Assembly (NCBI RefSeq): GCF_002101965.1
Contig: NZ_LQQA01000006.1
Span: forward strand, 62,001 to 126,000
Reading direction: 5' to 3'
Length of the DNA: 64,000 nt
Origin: Mycolicibacterium wolinskyi
Lineage (GTDB): Bacteria; Actinomycetota; Actinomycetes; Mycobacteriales; Mycobacteriaceae
Part shown: positions 24,997-32,954 of the stretch, in pieces
How the letters are laid out: the number at the start of each line of letters is the position of its first letter
How positions within the stretch are numbered: the stretch's first letter is position 1
The notes under the pieces: generated by a model
The model's database searches: none
What the model saw: only the letters and a program-made list of their open reading frames with translations
Told to the model about the DNA's origin: nothing
Translations under genes and position numbers: made by a program

Positions 24997-26511
24997 ATCC
25001 TCGCTGGCGGCCAGTTCGATCATCATCGCGAGCCGTTTGCGGGCATCGTCCAGATCGAGGGTCGTCACTTCGGCCATCTTGCGGAGCCGGTAACGCACGG
25101 TGTTCTCGTGCACGCCCAACTCCCGGCCCGCTTCGGCGAGGTCGCCTTGCGCCTCCAACCAGGCCCGCAGCGTGTGCGCATAGTGGGTGCCGTTGGCCCG
25201 GTCGTGTTCGCGCAGTTCGGCCACCGGGCCGCGCTTGGGTGCGCGGCCCGACTGCGCGGCGATGCGGAGCCGCTGCAGGAGGATGTCGTCCCAGGCCTCG
25301 TCGTAGACCGGGACGGCGCCACCGCGTCGCACCTCGTGCAGCGCCAGGCATTCGTCGGCCTCGCGACGGGCCAGCACCAGTTCGGCTACCGTCGCCGGGC
25401 CGCTGACCCCGGCGAGGACCGTGACCGGTTCGGGCAGTGCGGCGCGCAATCCAGCCGCCCAGGCTCTGGCCGCCGCGGGCTCGGCGCCGGGCAGGACGGT
25501 GTAGACGGTGTTGCCCGCGAGCGCGCTACGGCCGGGGCGCGACCACCCGAACCCGGCCGTGGCCCGCTCGAAGGCCAGCAGCAGTGCGGCGTGCCGTTCA
25601 TCGGTGGTGTGGGCCCGCAGCGCGATCACCCGCAGCGGCGTCTGCGGCAACGCCAACCTGCTCGCCACCGTCGTCGCATCGGCGGCGCCCTCGAGCAGCC
25701 GGATCACCAGTTCGGATTCGACTTGTCGCTCCAAATCGGCGCTTGCTCGCGAGCGCAGCAGATGCATGGCGACCATGCGGGCACCGTCGGCGAGTGCGTC
25801 GCGGCGTCCGTCGCGCAGCGGTTCGGCCGATGCCACCCACACCGACCCCAGCAGTTCCCGGCCGGCGCGGGCGGCCACCACCATCCGCCCGGTCAGGCCA
25901 TGGTCGGCATCGCCGTCGACGAACATGGGATCGTCCGATTCGGCGAGGTGCCGGAACACGCCGCGCTCGGCGAAGACCGCCCGCAGCCGCTCGGGTGCCT
26001 GGCGGCTGAGGATCGTCTCGGCCCGCGCCGGGTCGGCGTGCTGCTGCAGCCGCGAGTACGCCAACACGGCCGAATGCCGGTCCTCGATGGTCACCGCGCC
26101 ACCGACCGCCTCGGCGAGACTGTCGGCCAGTGCGAACAAATCCGTTGGGCCCCGGCCGGATTCGGTTTCCCGGCCTTCGAGCACGAGGCCGTAGACCACG
26201 GCCGCGAGGTCACTCCACGACACTTCCGGATCCACCGCCATGACGGCGATGCGATCCGGTTCACCGGGTACGGTCCCGTCGTCGGGTTCGGCATCGCTGC
26301 GAACCAGCACGACCACGGCCCGAGCCGCCGCCGCCCATTCGATCGCCTCGGCCGCGGAGGCGGCACCGACTGCGAGCAGGACGTCACCGATCACCTGGCC
26401 CGGTTCGTGCATCACGACGCTGCGCAACTCCGTCGACCGCGACGTCGAGCAGTACTGCAGGTGGACGCCATAGCCACCCAGCACGTTGATCAGCCGGTCC
26501 AGTGTGACCAC
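24988..26511 (-). CDS. PucR/CdaR-family transcriptional regulator
   Basis: A 507-residue regulator with an N-terminal PucR sensor domain (about residues 1-130, begins LDRLINVLGGYG), a central GGDEF-like or GAF-like segment, and a C-terminal PucR helix-turn-helix. The helix-turn-helix lies in AGRELGVHENTVRYRLRKMAEV, about 45 residues from the end. Family members sense purines, amino acids or related compounds and usually activate a neighbouring catabolic gene. The GTG at 26511 is chosen because it opens the PucR domain directly; the longer frame would start inside the MFS gene. It lies 13 bases after the MFS stop, so readthrough from that gene is possible. Confidence 0.86.
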   Translation of the reverse strand: MVTLDRLINVLGGYGVHLQYCSTSRSTELRSVVMHEPGQVIGDVLLAVGAASAAEAIEWAAAARAVVVLVRSDAEPDDGTVPGEPDRIAVMAVDPEVSWSDLAAVVYGLVLEGRETESGRGPTDLFALADSLAEAVGGAVTIEDRHSAVLAYSRLQQHADPARAETILSRQAPERLRAVFAERGVFRHLAESDDPMFVDGDADHGLTGRMVVAARAGRELLGSVWVASAEPLRDGRRDALADGARMVAMHLLRSRASADLERQVESELVIRLLEGAADATTVASRLALPQTPLRVIALRAHTTDERHAALLLAFERATAGFGWSRPGRSALAGNTVYTVLPGAEPAAARAWAAGLRAALPEPVTVLAGVSGPATVAELVLARREADECLALHEVRRGGAVPVYDEAWDDILLQRLRIAAQSGRAPKRGPVAELREHDRANGTHYAHTLRAWLEAQGDLAEAGRELGVHENTVRYRLRKMAEVTTLDLDDARKRLAMMIELAASEDLS

Positions 26512-26524
26512 GGATCGAGCGTAG

Positions 26525-27721
26525 TCAGGCAGCCGTCGATCCCATGGCGGCCGGGCACGTCCCTTCGGCATGCGTCGCCCCGGTGCGATCGAGTGCGGTG
26601 GCGCCCAGCAGCACGACCAAACCTACGACGGTGACAATAGCGCCCATCCAAATAGGGGAGGTATAGCCGAATCCCGCAGTGATGGTCAGACCGCCGAGCC
26701 AGGCACCGAGGGCGTTGCCCAAGTTGAACCCCGCGATGTTCGCGCCTGAAGCCAGCGTGGGTGCGTCGGGCGCGTAGTTCATGATGCGCATCTGTAGGCC
26801 GGGGACCGAGGCGAATCCGAAGACGCCCATCAGAAACACTGCGAAGACGGTCGCGCCCTTGTACTGAGCGGTGGCGGCGAATCCGACAAGAATGACGGTC
26901 AACAGCACCAGGACCCAGATCAGCGTCGCGGTGAGCGCACGGTCGGCTGCCTTGGCGCCGAACGTGTTTCCGACGAGCAAGCCCAGCCCGAACAAGGTCA
27001 GCAGCCAGGGAACGCTCGATGTCGCGAAGCCACTGACCTCGGTGAGCGTGTAGGCGATATAGGTGAAGGCGCCGAACATGCCGCCGAAGCCCAGGATCGT
27101 GATGGCCGCCGACAGCCACACTTGTGGGTGTCGGAAGGCGCCGAATTCACCGCGCAGACCGCCGTAGTTGTCACGCTTGATGTCTGGTACGAGTACCGCA
27201 ATGCCGACCATCGTGATGGCGCCGATGATGGTGATTGCCCAGAACGTCGAGCGCCAGCCCAGCTGCTGACCCAGGAACGTCCCCAATGGCACGCCGAGCA
27301 CATTGGCGATCGTCAGGCCTGCGAACATCATCGCGATCGCACTTGCGCGCTTGTTTTCGGGAACCAGGTCTGCCGCGACAACCGAACCGATCCCGAAGAA
27401 GGCGCCGTGACATAGGGCTGCGACGATGCGTCCGCCGAGCATTACCTCGTAGGTCCCGGCAAGCGCCGACATCAGATTTCCGGCGATGAAGAGCACCATC
27501 AATCCAAGTAGGACGCGTTTGCGGTCGAAGCGGGTGACGGCCGCGGTCACCACGACGGCTCCGATTGCCACCGCGAGCGCATAGCCGGAGATGAGGCGGC
27601 CGGCGGTCGCCTCGCTGACCGCGAAATCGGCGGCCACCTCCGGCAGTAGTCCCATGATGACGAATTCGGTGAGACCGATCCCGAACCCGCCAAGTGCGAG
27701 GGCGAGCAGACCCAATGGCAT
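26525..27721 (-). CDS. MFS transporter, AraJ/drug-efflux type
   Basis: A 398-residue major-facilitator protein with twelve predicted helices. It begins LALALGGFGIGLTEFVIMGLL, which is typical of AraJ/NepI-like exporters. The motif A region after helix 2 is degenerate (RFDRKRVLLG). Substrates of this group are sugars, nucleosides or drugs; none can be read here. It is divergent from the MarR gene across a 148-base region with a 12-bp-arm palindrome, which fits the common MarR-regulated exporter arrangement. The PucR gene follows immediately. Confidence 0.9.
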   Translation of the reverse strand: MPLGLLALALGGFGIGLTEFVIMGLLPEVAADFAVSEATAGRLISGYALAVAIGAVVVTAAVTRFDRKRVLLGLMVLFIAGNLMSALAGTYEVMLGGRIVAALCHGAFFGIGSVVAADLVPENKRASAIAMMFAGLTIANVLGVPLGTFLGQQLGWRSTFWAITIIGAITMVGIAVLVPDIKRDNYGGLRGEFGAFRHPQVWLSAAITILGFGGMFGAFTYIAYTLTEVSGFATSSVPWLLTLFGLGLLVGNTFGAKAADRALTATLIWVLVLLTVILVGFAATAQYKGATVFAVFLMGVFGFASVPGLQMRIMNYAPDAPTLASGANIAGFNLGNALGAWLGGLTITAGFGYTSPIWMGAIVTVVGLVVLLGATALDRTGATHAEGTCPAAMGSTAA

Positions 27722-27763
27722 GGCAGACGTTTCCCTTCGACAAATTACAGCGTGAGCTGATTG

Positions 27764-27792
27764 CAGGCGTCTGCACTAGTTGCACACGCCTG
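27764..27792. promoter_or_regulatory. MarR-type operator between the MFS and marR genes
   Basis: CAGGCGTCTGCA, a 5-base spacer, then TGCACACGCCTG: arms of 12 bases with a single mismatch. It sits 43 bases from the MFS start. A further half-site TGCATGCGCCTG occurs at 27804-27815 in the same orientation as the right arm. Probable binding site of the MarR protein at 27870. Confidence 0.72.
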
Positions 27793-27869
27793 GTAAATAA
27801 TGTTGCATGCGCCTGTTATCCGCGCAAGCTGGTAACGTGTGACGTATTCGATGCAAGGGGAGTTGTGGC

Positions 27870-28346
27870 GTGGGGATTGCCGATGACGCCGTAGAGGTTC
27901 GAGCTCAAGGCTGGCGGACGCTTGCGGCATTGCACGGCGCCCTTGATGCCGACTTGGAGCGCGCACTGCAGCGCGGGCATGAACTCTCGGTGGTGGAGTA
28001 CACCGTTCTCGATGCCTTGAGTAGGCAGGACGGTTGGCACATGCGGATGTCTCAACTCAGCCGCGCCGCAGCTCTCAGCAGTAGCGCCACTACCCGCCTG
28101 GTCAATCGGCTCGAAGAACGTGGCTTACTGACGAGGATTATCTGCGCTGACGACCGGCGTGGGATCTACACCGAGCTCACGGTCGCCGGCCGTGAATTAC
28201 TTGACTCCGCCCGTCGGACGCACGATGTCACCCTGGAGGCATCGCTGGCCCGCGCGACCGAGGTCCCCGAACTGGCCCCGTTGGTCCACGCGCTGACCAA
28301 TCTGTATGCGTCCTCAACCGCGATGGCCCCGGCGAACGGCGCGTAG
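27870..28346 (+). CDS. MarR-family transcriptional regulator
   Basis: A 158-residue MarR protein. The winged helix-turn-helix spans about residues 40-105 (VVEYTVLDALSRQDG, MRMSQLSRAAALSSSATTRLVNRLEERGLL), with the wing DDRRGIYTELT; flanking helices form the dimer interface. The GTG start at 27870 has an AAGGGGAG ribosome-binding sequence eight bases upstream. It is divergent from the MFS exporter and probably controls both genes through the intervening palindrome. Confidence 0.88.
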   Translation: MGIADDAVEVRAQGWRTLAALHGALDADLERALQRGHELSVVEYTVLDALSRQDGWHMRMSQLSRAAALSSSATTRLVNRLEERGLLTRIICADDRRGIYTELTVAGRELLDSARRTHDVTLEASLARATEVPELAPLVHALTNLYASSTAMAPANGA

Positions 28347-28380
28347 CGAGCCGGTCACCGGGGCGATTGATTGGAACAGG

Positions 28381-29370
28381 TCAAACCTTCACAGCCGCCT
28401 GTGCTGCTCTAACCACTCCATCGGTGTCGAGGCCGTAGTGCCGGTACAGATGCGTGGGCGGCCCGATCAGGGCGTACTCGTCGTCGATGCCGTGGCGCAC
28501 GACCCGCGTCGGCAATCCGGCGGCCGCGACGACTTCCGCGACCGCCCCACCGAGACCGCCGAGCACGTTGTGTTCCTCGACAGTGAGGATGACGGCCGAC
28601 CGATTCGCGGCAGCCAGGACTGCGACCTCGTCCAGCGGCTTGACGGTGTGCATGTCGAGCACGCCGACCGAAATGCCCTGTCCGCGAAGCTCTTCTGCGG
28701 CCTGCAGGCTCGGGTGGAGCATGGAACCGGTCGCGATGATGGTGAGGTCCGTGCCAGTGGAGTGTTCGATGGCCCGACCGATCTCGTAGCTCGCGTCGCC
28801 GCGGCGGTAGACGTCGGGGTCCTGGCCGCGACCGATGCGGAAATAGATCGGGCCGGGATACGTCGCCGCGGCTCGCAACGCCCAACTCAGCTGGGTCGCG
28901 TCGGCGGGGGCGATGACGGTCAGGCCCGCGATACTGCGCGTGATCGCGAGATCTTCCGTCGCGTGGTGTGACGTGCCGTAGAAGCCGAGGGTGATGCCGG
29001 CGTGGTGACCGATGAGCCGTACCCGCTGCTTGGTGTAGGCCACGTCGGTGCGGATCTGTTCGCAGGCAAGCAATGCCATGAACGACGCGAACGTGGCGAC
29101 GTACGGTTGCAGGCCCGTGGTCGCCAACCCCGCCGCGGTGGAGACCATGTGCTGTTCGGAGATGCCGAATTGCACGTACTTGTCGGGGTGGCGCTCCTGG
29201 AATCGCACCAGCCCGTTGGAGTATTTGAGGTCGGCGGTGCCGACGACTATCGGGTGCCCTTCGTCGGCGAGGTCCGACAGCGTGTCGGCCAGCGCGTGCA
29301 GACCCGGCGCGCGCTCCAGAAGTGAGAGTAGATGCCAGGATTCGGGCTGCAGCCCGGGTGCGACGCTCAC
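28381..29370 (-). CDS. Transketolase, C-terminal (small) subunit
   Basis: A 329-residue protein equal to the pyrimidine-binding and C-terminal domains of a transketolase. The glutamate that activates thiamine diphosphate is in FGISEQHMV. Substrate-site residues follow in GTSHHATEDLA, and the transketolase_C domain begins near residue 200 (DLTIIATGSML). It starts with a GTG at 29370, overlapping the stop of the N-terminal subunit gene by four bases. Together the two subunits form one active enzyme moving two-carbon units between sugars. Split transketolases are usually dedicated to a catabolic pathway and not to the pentose cycle. Divergent from the IclR gene. Confidence 0.9.
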   Translation of the reverse strand: MSVAPGLQPESWHLLSLLERAPGLHALADTLSDLADEGHPIVVGTADLKYSNGLVRFQERHPDKYVQFGISEQHMVSTAAGLATTGLQPYVATFASFMALLACEQIRTDVAYTKQRVRLIGHHAGITLGFYGTSHHATEDLAITRSIAGLTVIAPADATQLSWALRAAATYPGPIYFRIGRGQDPDVYRRGDASYEIGRAIEHSTGTDLTIIATGSMLHPSLQAAEELRGQGISVGVLDMHTVKPLDEVAVLAAANRSAVILTVEEHNVLGGLGGAVAEVVAAAGLPTRVVRHGIDDEYALIGPPTHLYRHYGLDTDGVVRAAQAAVKV

Positions 29371-30236
29371 AGGTTGTTCCTCGAATCTTCCGATAGCTCT
29401 TGGATGGCGTTGAGTTCGTCCTGTTCGGCCAGCCAGCCGAGATGCCAGCCGAACTCGCTTTCCATATAGGAGATGCCCTTGCCCTTGACGGTGTGGGCGA
29501 TGACCACGACGGGCTGAGTACGGACCGGGTCGTTGCTGACGGTGCGCAGCAGGTTCAGCAGCTCGGGTACATCGTGTCCGTCGACGTCGTGCACCTCCCA
29601 GCCGAAAGCGCGCCATTTGTCCGCCAGCGGTTCGATGCCGGTGACGCCGTCGATGTGCCCGTCGAGGGAATGCTCGTTGCGGTCGACGATCGCGATCAGA
29701 TTCGAGACCTTGTGGTGGGCGGCGGCCAGTGCCGCTTCCCAGATCTGGCCCTCGTGCAGTTCTCCGTCGCCGAGCAAAACGTAGACGTTCGACGGCAGCT
29801 TCTGCATCCGGGTGCCGAGCGCGATGCCGGTGCCGGTCGACAGTGCGTGCCCGAGCGAGCCGCTGCTGAAGTCGATGCCGGGTATCCGGGTCATATCCGG
29901 ATGGTCGCCGAACGCATTGCCGAGGCGGGTGTACTCGTCGAGCTCTGCCGCCGGGAAGAAATCCCAATCGGCCAGCAGCGGGTACAGCGTGGCTGCGGCG
30001 TGACCCTTGCCGAACAGGAACCGGTCACGCTGTGGCCAATCCGGTTCGCCACGGCGTAGCCGCATGACGCCGTAGTAGAGCGTCGCGAGGATCTCGGCGC
30101 ACGAGAAGCCGGATGCGTAATGGCCGGTTTTGGCGATCGAGATGAGCCGAACGGTCTCCAACCGGGCGAAGCGCGCCCGATTCCGGATGCGTTCGACCAG
30201 CTCGGCGTCAGGCGGTGTGAGTGTTTCAGGCAACAT
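29367..30236 (-). CDS. Transketolase, N-terminal (large) subunit, TPP-binding
   Basis: A 289-residue thiamine-diphosphate-binding subunit. The TPP/Mg motif runs from LLGDGELHEGQIWEAAL to IVDRNEHSL. The N-terminal histidines of the active site are in SIAKTGHYASG and FGKGHAAA, and the SSGSLGHALS loop is also conserved. It is coupled to the C-terminal subunit gene downstream. The start at 30236 faces the IclR gene over a 94-base region with two IclR-type operators. The substrate is unknown; no sugar kinase is present in the locus, so a phosphorylated substrate would have to be made elsewhere. Confidence 0.9.
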   Translation of the reverse strand: MLPETLTPPDAELVERIRNRARFARLETVRLISIAKTGHYASGFSCAEILATLYYGVMRLRRGEPDWPQRDRFLFGKGHAAATLYPLLADWDFFPAAELDEYTRLGNAFGDHPDMTRIPGIDFSSGSLGHALSTGTGIALGTRMQKLPSNVYVLLGDGELHEGQIWEAALAAAHHKVSNLIAIVDRNEHSLDGHIDGVTGIEPLADKWRAFGWEVHDVDGHDVPELLNLLRTVSNDPVRTQPVVVIAHTVKGKGISYMESEFGWHLGWLAEQDELNAIQELSEDSRNNL

Positions 30237-30246
30237 GCTGCAGAAA

Positions 30247-30285
30247 ATTATCAGTCAATGGACTTACTGTCCAGTGAGTGGAAAT
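30247..30285. promoter_or_regulatory. IclR operator O1 (two inverted half-sites)
   Basis: A dyad centred on 30266: TGGAC-TTACT-GTCCA with arms continuing outward (ATTATCAGTCAATGGAC on the left, GTCCAGTGAGTGGAAAT on the right). Both arms match the half-site GTCYANTGAGTGATAAW that recurs at 30306 and twice at about 31140-31174. It begins 10 bases from the transketolase start. Confidence 0.72.
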
Positions 30286-30296
30286 AAGCAGCTATT

Positions 30297-30322
30297 GGTC
30301 GCGTTGTCCACTGAGCGATAAA
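30297..30322. promoter_or_regulatory. IclR operator O2 at the iclR start
   Basis: GTCCACTGAGCGATAAA at 30306-30322, a strong copy of the shared half-site. The left arm (GGTC, then a 5-base spacer) is degenerate. It ends eight bases before the iclR ATG and would block its transcription. Confidence 0.65.
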
Positions 30323-30330
30323 TTTGGGTC

Positions 30331-31134
30331 ATGCCGACGGATAAACCCGCTGAGAACTCGTTGATGCTGGTGCGGAAGGTCTCCGACCTCCTGGACTACC
30401 TGTCCCGCGGGGAGTCCTCGGCCGCCGACATTGCCGATGCCATCAACGAACCCCGTAGTTCCATCTATCGCCTGCTCTCCAGCCTGCAGACCGAGGGATT
30501 CGTCGAAGCGGGCAGCCGCCGCGGTCAGTACCGGCTGGGGTTCAAGCTGCTGTCGCTCGCCACAGCCGCGGTGTCGCGTTTCGATGAGCGCAAGTTCGCG
30601 CTGCCTGTCATGGAACGGCTGCATGACCTCACGGGAGAAACCGTGTTCCTGTGCGTGCCACGCAAAGACGACGCGGTCTGCATCGAGCGGATCGAGGGCA
30701 TGCGCGTGCGATCACTGGCCCTGCAGCTGGGCGGTGCGCTGCCGCTGCACGCCGGCGCCGCGCCGCGCGCGATCCTCGCCCATCTCCCCGAAGCTCAATG
30801 GGACGCCTACATCGAGCGCAATGCACCGTTGCAGCGGTTCACCGATTCCACGCCGGTTGAGCCGGCTGAGCTGCGGGCGGTACTGACGCGCACTCGCGAC
30901 GATGGACTCGCCGTCAGCGACCAGGACGTGACAGTGGGCGTCGCCGCGATCGGCGTGCCGATCACCGACTATCGCGGCCAGATCCGCGGTGCCTTGTCGA
31001 TCAGTGGCATTCGGGAATCGATCCTGGGTGGCTCCTCGACGGCATGGCGCGAGGAGCTCATCCGCGGTGGCAGGGAGATCTCCGAGGCACTCGGCGCTGA
31101 ACTCGCAAGCGAGGGTCTCGCCAACTTCGGTTGA
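30331..31134 (+). CDS. IclR-family transcriptional regulator
   Basis: A 267-residue IclR protein with an N-terminal winged helix-turn-helix (about residues 10-70: KVSDLLDYLSRGESSAADIADAIN, RSSIYRLLSSLQTEGFVE). The C-terminal effector domain (about 80-255) contains the VFLCVPRKDDAVCIERIEG, LHAGAAPRAILA and GVAAIGVPI blocks. It lies between the divergent transketolase pair and a parallel six-gene uptake and oxidation operon. Matching half-sites on both sides point to a single local regulon, probably induced by the sugar-like substrate. Confidence 0.9.
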   Translation: MPTDKPAENSLMLVRKVSDLLDYLSRGESSAADIADAINEPRSSIYRLLSSLQTEGFVEAGSRRGQYRLGFKLLSLATAAVSRFDERKFALPVMERLHDLTGETVFLCVPRKDDAVCIERIEGMRVRSLALQLGGALPLHAGAAPRAILAHLPEAQWDAYIERNAPLQRFTDSTPVEPAELRAVLTRTRDDGLAVSDQDVTVGVAAIGVPITDYRGQIRGALSISGIRESILGGSSTAWREELIRGGREISEALGAELASEGLANFG

Positions 31135-31139
31135 GTTTT

Positions 31140-31174
31140 TATCACTCACTAGACAACATGTCTGCTGTGTGAGA
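31140..31174. promoter_or_regulatory. IclR operator O3 upstream of the SDR-ABC operon
   Basis: A dyad centred on 31157: AGAC-AACAT-GTCT. The left arm read on the minus strand is GTCTAGTGAGTGATAAA, a near-perfect copy of the O1 and O2 half-site; the right arm is weaker (GTCTGCTGTGTGAGACT). It lies between the iclR stop and the SDR start, so the downstream operon has its own IclR-controlled promoter. Confidence 0.7.
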
Positions 31175-31205
31175 CTGTGTCTGCAGTCACAAGCAGTGGA
31201 GGTGG

Positions 31206-31994
31206 ATGGTGAGTGGTGGGCTCGACGGCAAGGTCGCCGTCGTCACGGGTGCAGGCGGCGGCATCGGACTGGCGTGCGTGCGCGCGTTTCACGCCGCGGG
31301 CGCATGCGTGTTGGGCGCCGACATCGATACCGGCGGCCTGGCAGGCATCGGAGGCGAGAGGGTCCGCGAAGCGCGCGTGGATCTGCGGCACCCGGAGGAT
31401 GCCGACGCGATGGTTCAGGCCGCGCTCGACGCGTTCGGCAGGCTCGACATCCTGGTAAACAACGCGTCGATCGCGCCGGTGCGCCAAGGCTTTCTCGCGA
31501 CCACCGACGAGGACTGGCAGCGCACGCTCGAGCTCAACCTGCTCGGCTACATCCGTGCCGCCCGTGCGGCGATCCCGGCGCTGGAGCGCACGGGCGGCGG
31601 CGTGCTGATCCATGTGGCCAGTGAGGCCGCCCGCATGCCGAACCCACGGTTGCCGGACTACAGCGTCTCGAAGTCGGGCGTGCTGATGCTCTCGAAAGTG
31701 CTTGCCGCCGAGTTCACTTCGCAAGGAATCCGGTCAAATGTCGTGTCGCCGGCGTTCATCCGGTCACCGATCTACGACCGGCCGGGTGGCTTGGCCGACT
31801 CGCTTGCCGAGGAATTCGGGGTCGACAAGGAGACGGCGCTGCAGAAATACGTCGAACTCAACCGCATCCCGGTCGGCCGGCTCGGCACGGTCGACGAAGT
31901 CGCCTCGATGGTCACCTACCTCGCCACCGACGACGCCGCATTCATCTCCGGTTCGAACTTCAGCGTCGACGGCGGCGTCACGCCCGTCATCTGA
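31206..31994 (+). CDS. Short-chain dehydrogenase/reductase (SDR)
   Basis: A 262-residue classical SDR. The NAD(P) motif is VTGAGGGIGLA, followed by D-I-D (GADIDTG), which suggests NAD(H) preference. Further markers are NNAS, the catalytic Ser in HVASEAA, and Y-x-x-x-K in DYSVSKSG; the C-terminal SGSNFSVDGG is canonical. It probably oxidises an alcohol or polyol group of the imported substrate. The ATG at 31206 has GTGGAGG upstream. First gene of an operon with the ribose-type ABC importer. Confidence 0.92.
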   Translation: MVSGGLDGKVAVVTGAGGGIGLACVRAFHAAGACVLGADIDTGGLAGIGGERVREARVDLRHPEDADAMVQAALDAFGRLDILVNNASIAPVRQGFLATTDEDWQRTLELNLLGYIRAARAAIPALERTGGGVLIHVASEAARMPNPRLPDYSVSKSGVLMLSKVLAAEFTSQGIRSNVVSPAFIRSPIYDRPGGLADSLAEEFGVDKETALQKYVELNRIPVGRLGTVDEVASMVTYLATDDAAFISGSNFSVDGGVTPVI

Positions 31995-32022
31995 ATCCAC
32001 CCTCGCCCAAACAAGGAACCCC

Positions 32023-32949
32023 ATGAAGATTCAACGCATTACAGCCTTACTCGGTGTGAGCGTGACGGCAGTCGCGGTGCTCGCCGGATGCGCCACCGAA
32101 GCCGATTCGGGCAAGCCCACCATCGGCGTCACACTCAACGCCGCGTCCAATCCGTTCTTCCTCGCCGAGGGCAAGGCCATCGAGGAGGCGGCGGCCGAAG
32201 CCGGCGTGGAGGTCTCCGTGCAATACGCCAACGCCGATGTCGCCGTGCAGAGCGATCAGATCGACACGTTCATCCGGAAGAAAGTCGACTCGATCATCGT
32301 CGACGCCGTCGACTCCGACGGCGTCGGTCCGGCAGTGCTCCGGGCAACGCAGGCGAACATTCCGGTGGTGGCGATCGATGTGGCCGCCCCGGGTGCCGCG
32401 GCGACGGTGACCAGTGACAACGTGCAGGCCGGCCGCGATTCCTGTGCCTATCTATTCGACCAGCTCGGCGGCAAAGGCAAGGTCGCGATCGTCGATGGTT
32501 CAGCGGTCTCGGCGATCAGCGACCGGATGGACGGATGCCGGCAGGCCATCGAGAAGACACCCGGGATCGAGATCGTTGCCACCCAGCGGGCCGATCTGAC
32601 CCGCGACAAGTCGATGAACGTCGCCAGCAACATCCTCACCGCTCATCCCGACATCCAGGGCTTCTTCGGGGTGAATGATCCCACCGCCGTTGGCATCTCG
32701 CTGGCCGCACAACAAAAGGGCAGCGCGGTCAAGGTGGTCGGCGTGGACGGCGCGCAACAGCTCACCGATCTGATCGGGCAGGGGCACATCATAGGCACTT
32801 CGGGGCAGGATCCCGCCAAGCTCGGGCAGACCGGCCTGGACCTCGCGGTCAAGCTCGCCAACGGCGAGCAGGTCAGTTCGGAGCCGCAACGCATTCCCAC
32901 CTTCTTGGTCACCGCGGAGACCATCGGCGACTATCAGAAGTGGGGTTGA
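32023..32949 (+). CDS. Ribose-type ABC importer, substrate-binding lipoprotein
   Basis: A 308-residue periplasmic-binding protein of the RbsB/sugar_BP_4 family, exported as a lipoprotein: signal peptide with lipobox LAGC, Cys23. Hallmarks are PTIGVTLNAASNPFF at the N-lobe, DSIIVDAVDSDGV, AIDVAAPGA, TSDNVQAGRD and FGVNDPTAVG. Ligands of the class are pentoses, hexoses, polyols, apiose or autoinducer-2. AAGGA lies seven bases before the ATG (32023). The longer open frame that starts at 31702 is an artefact overlapping the SDR gene. Confidence 0.92.
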   Translation: MKIQRITALLGVSVTAVAVLAGCATEADSGKPTIGVTLNAASNPFFLAEGKAIEEAAAEAGVEVSVQYANADVAVQSDQIDTFIRKKVDSIIVDAVDSDGVGPAVLRATQANIPVVAIDVAAPGAAATVTSDNVQAGRDSCAYLFDQLGGKGKVAIVDGSAVSAISDRMDGCRQAIEKTPGIEIVATQRADLTRDKSMNVASNILTAHPDIQGFFGVNDPTAVGISLAAQQKGSAVKVVGVDGAQQLTDLIGQGHIIGTSGQDPAKLGQTGLDLAVKLANGEQVSSEPQRIPTFLVTAETIGDYQKWG

Positions 32950-32954
32950 CCAAC

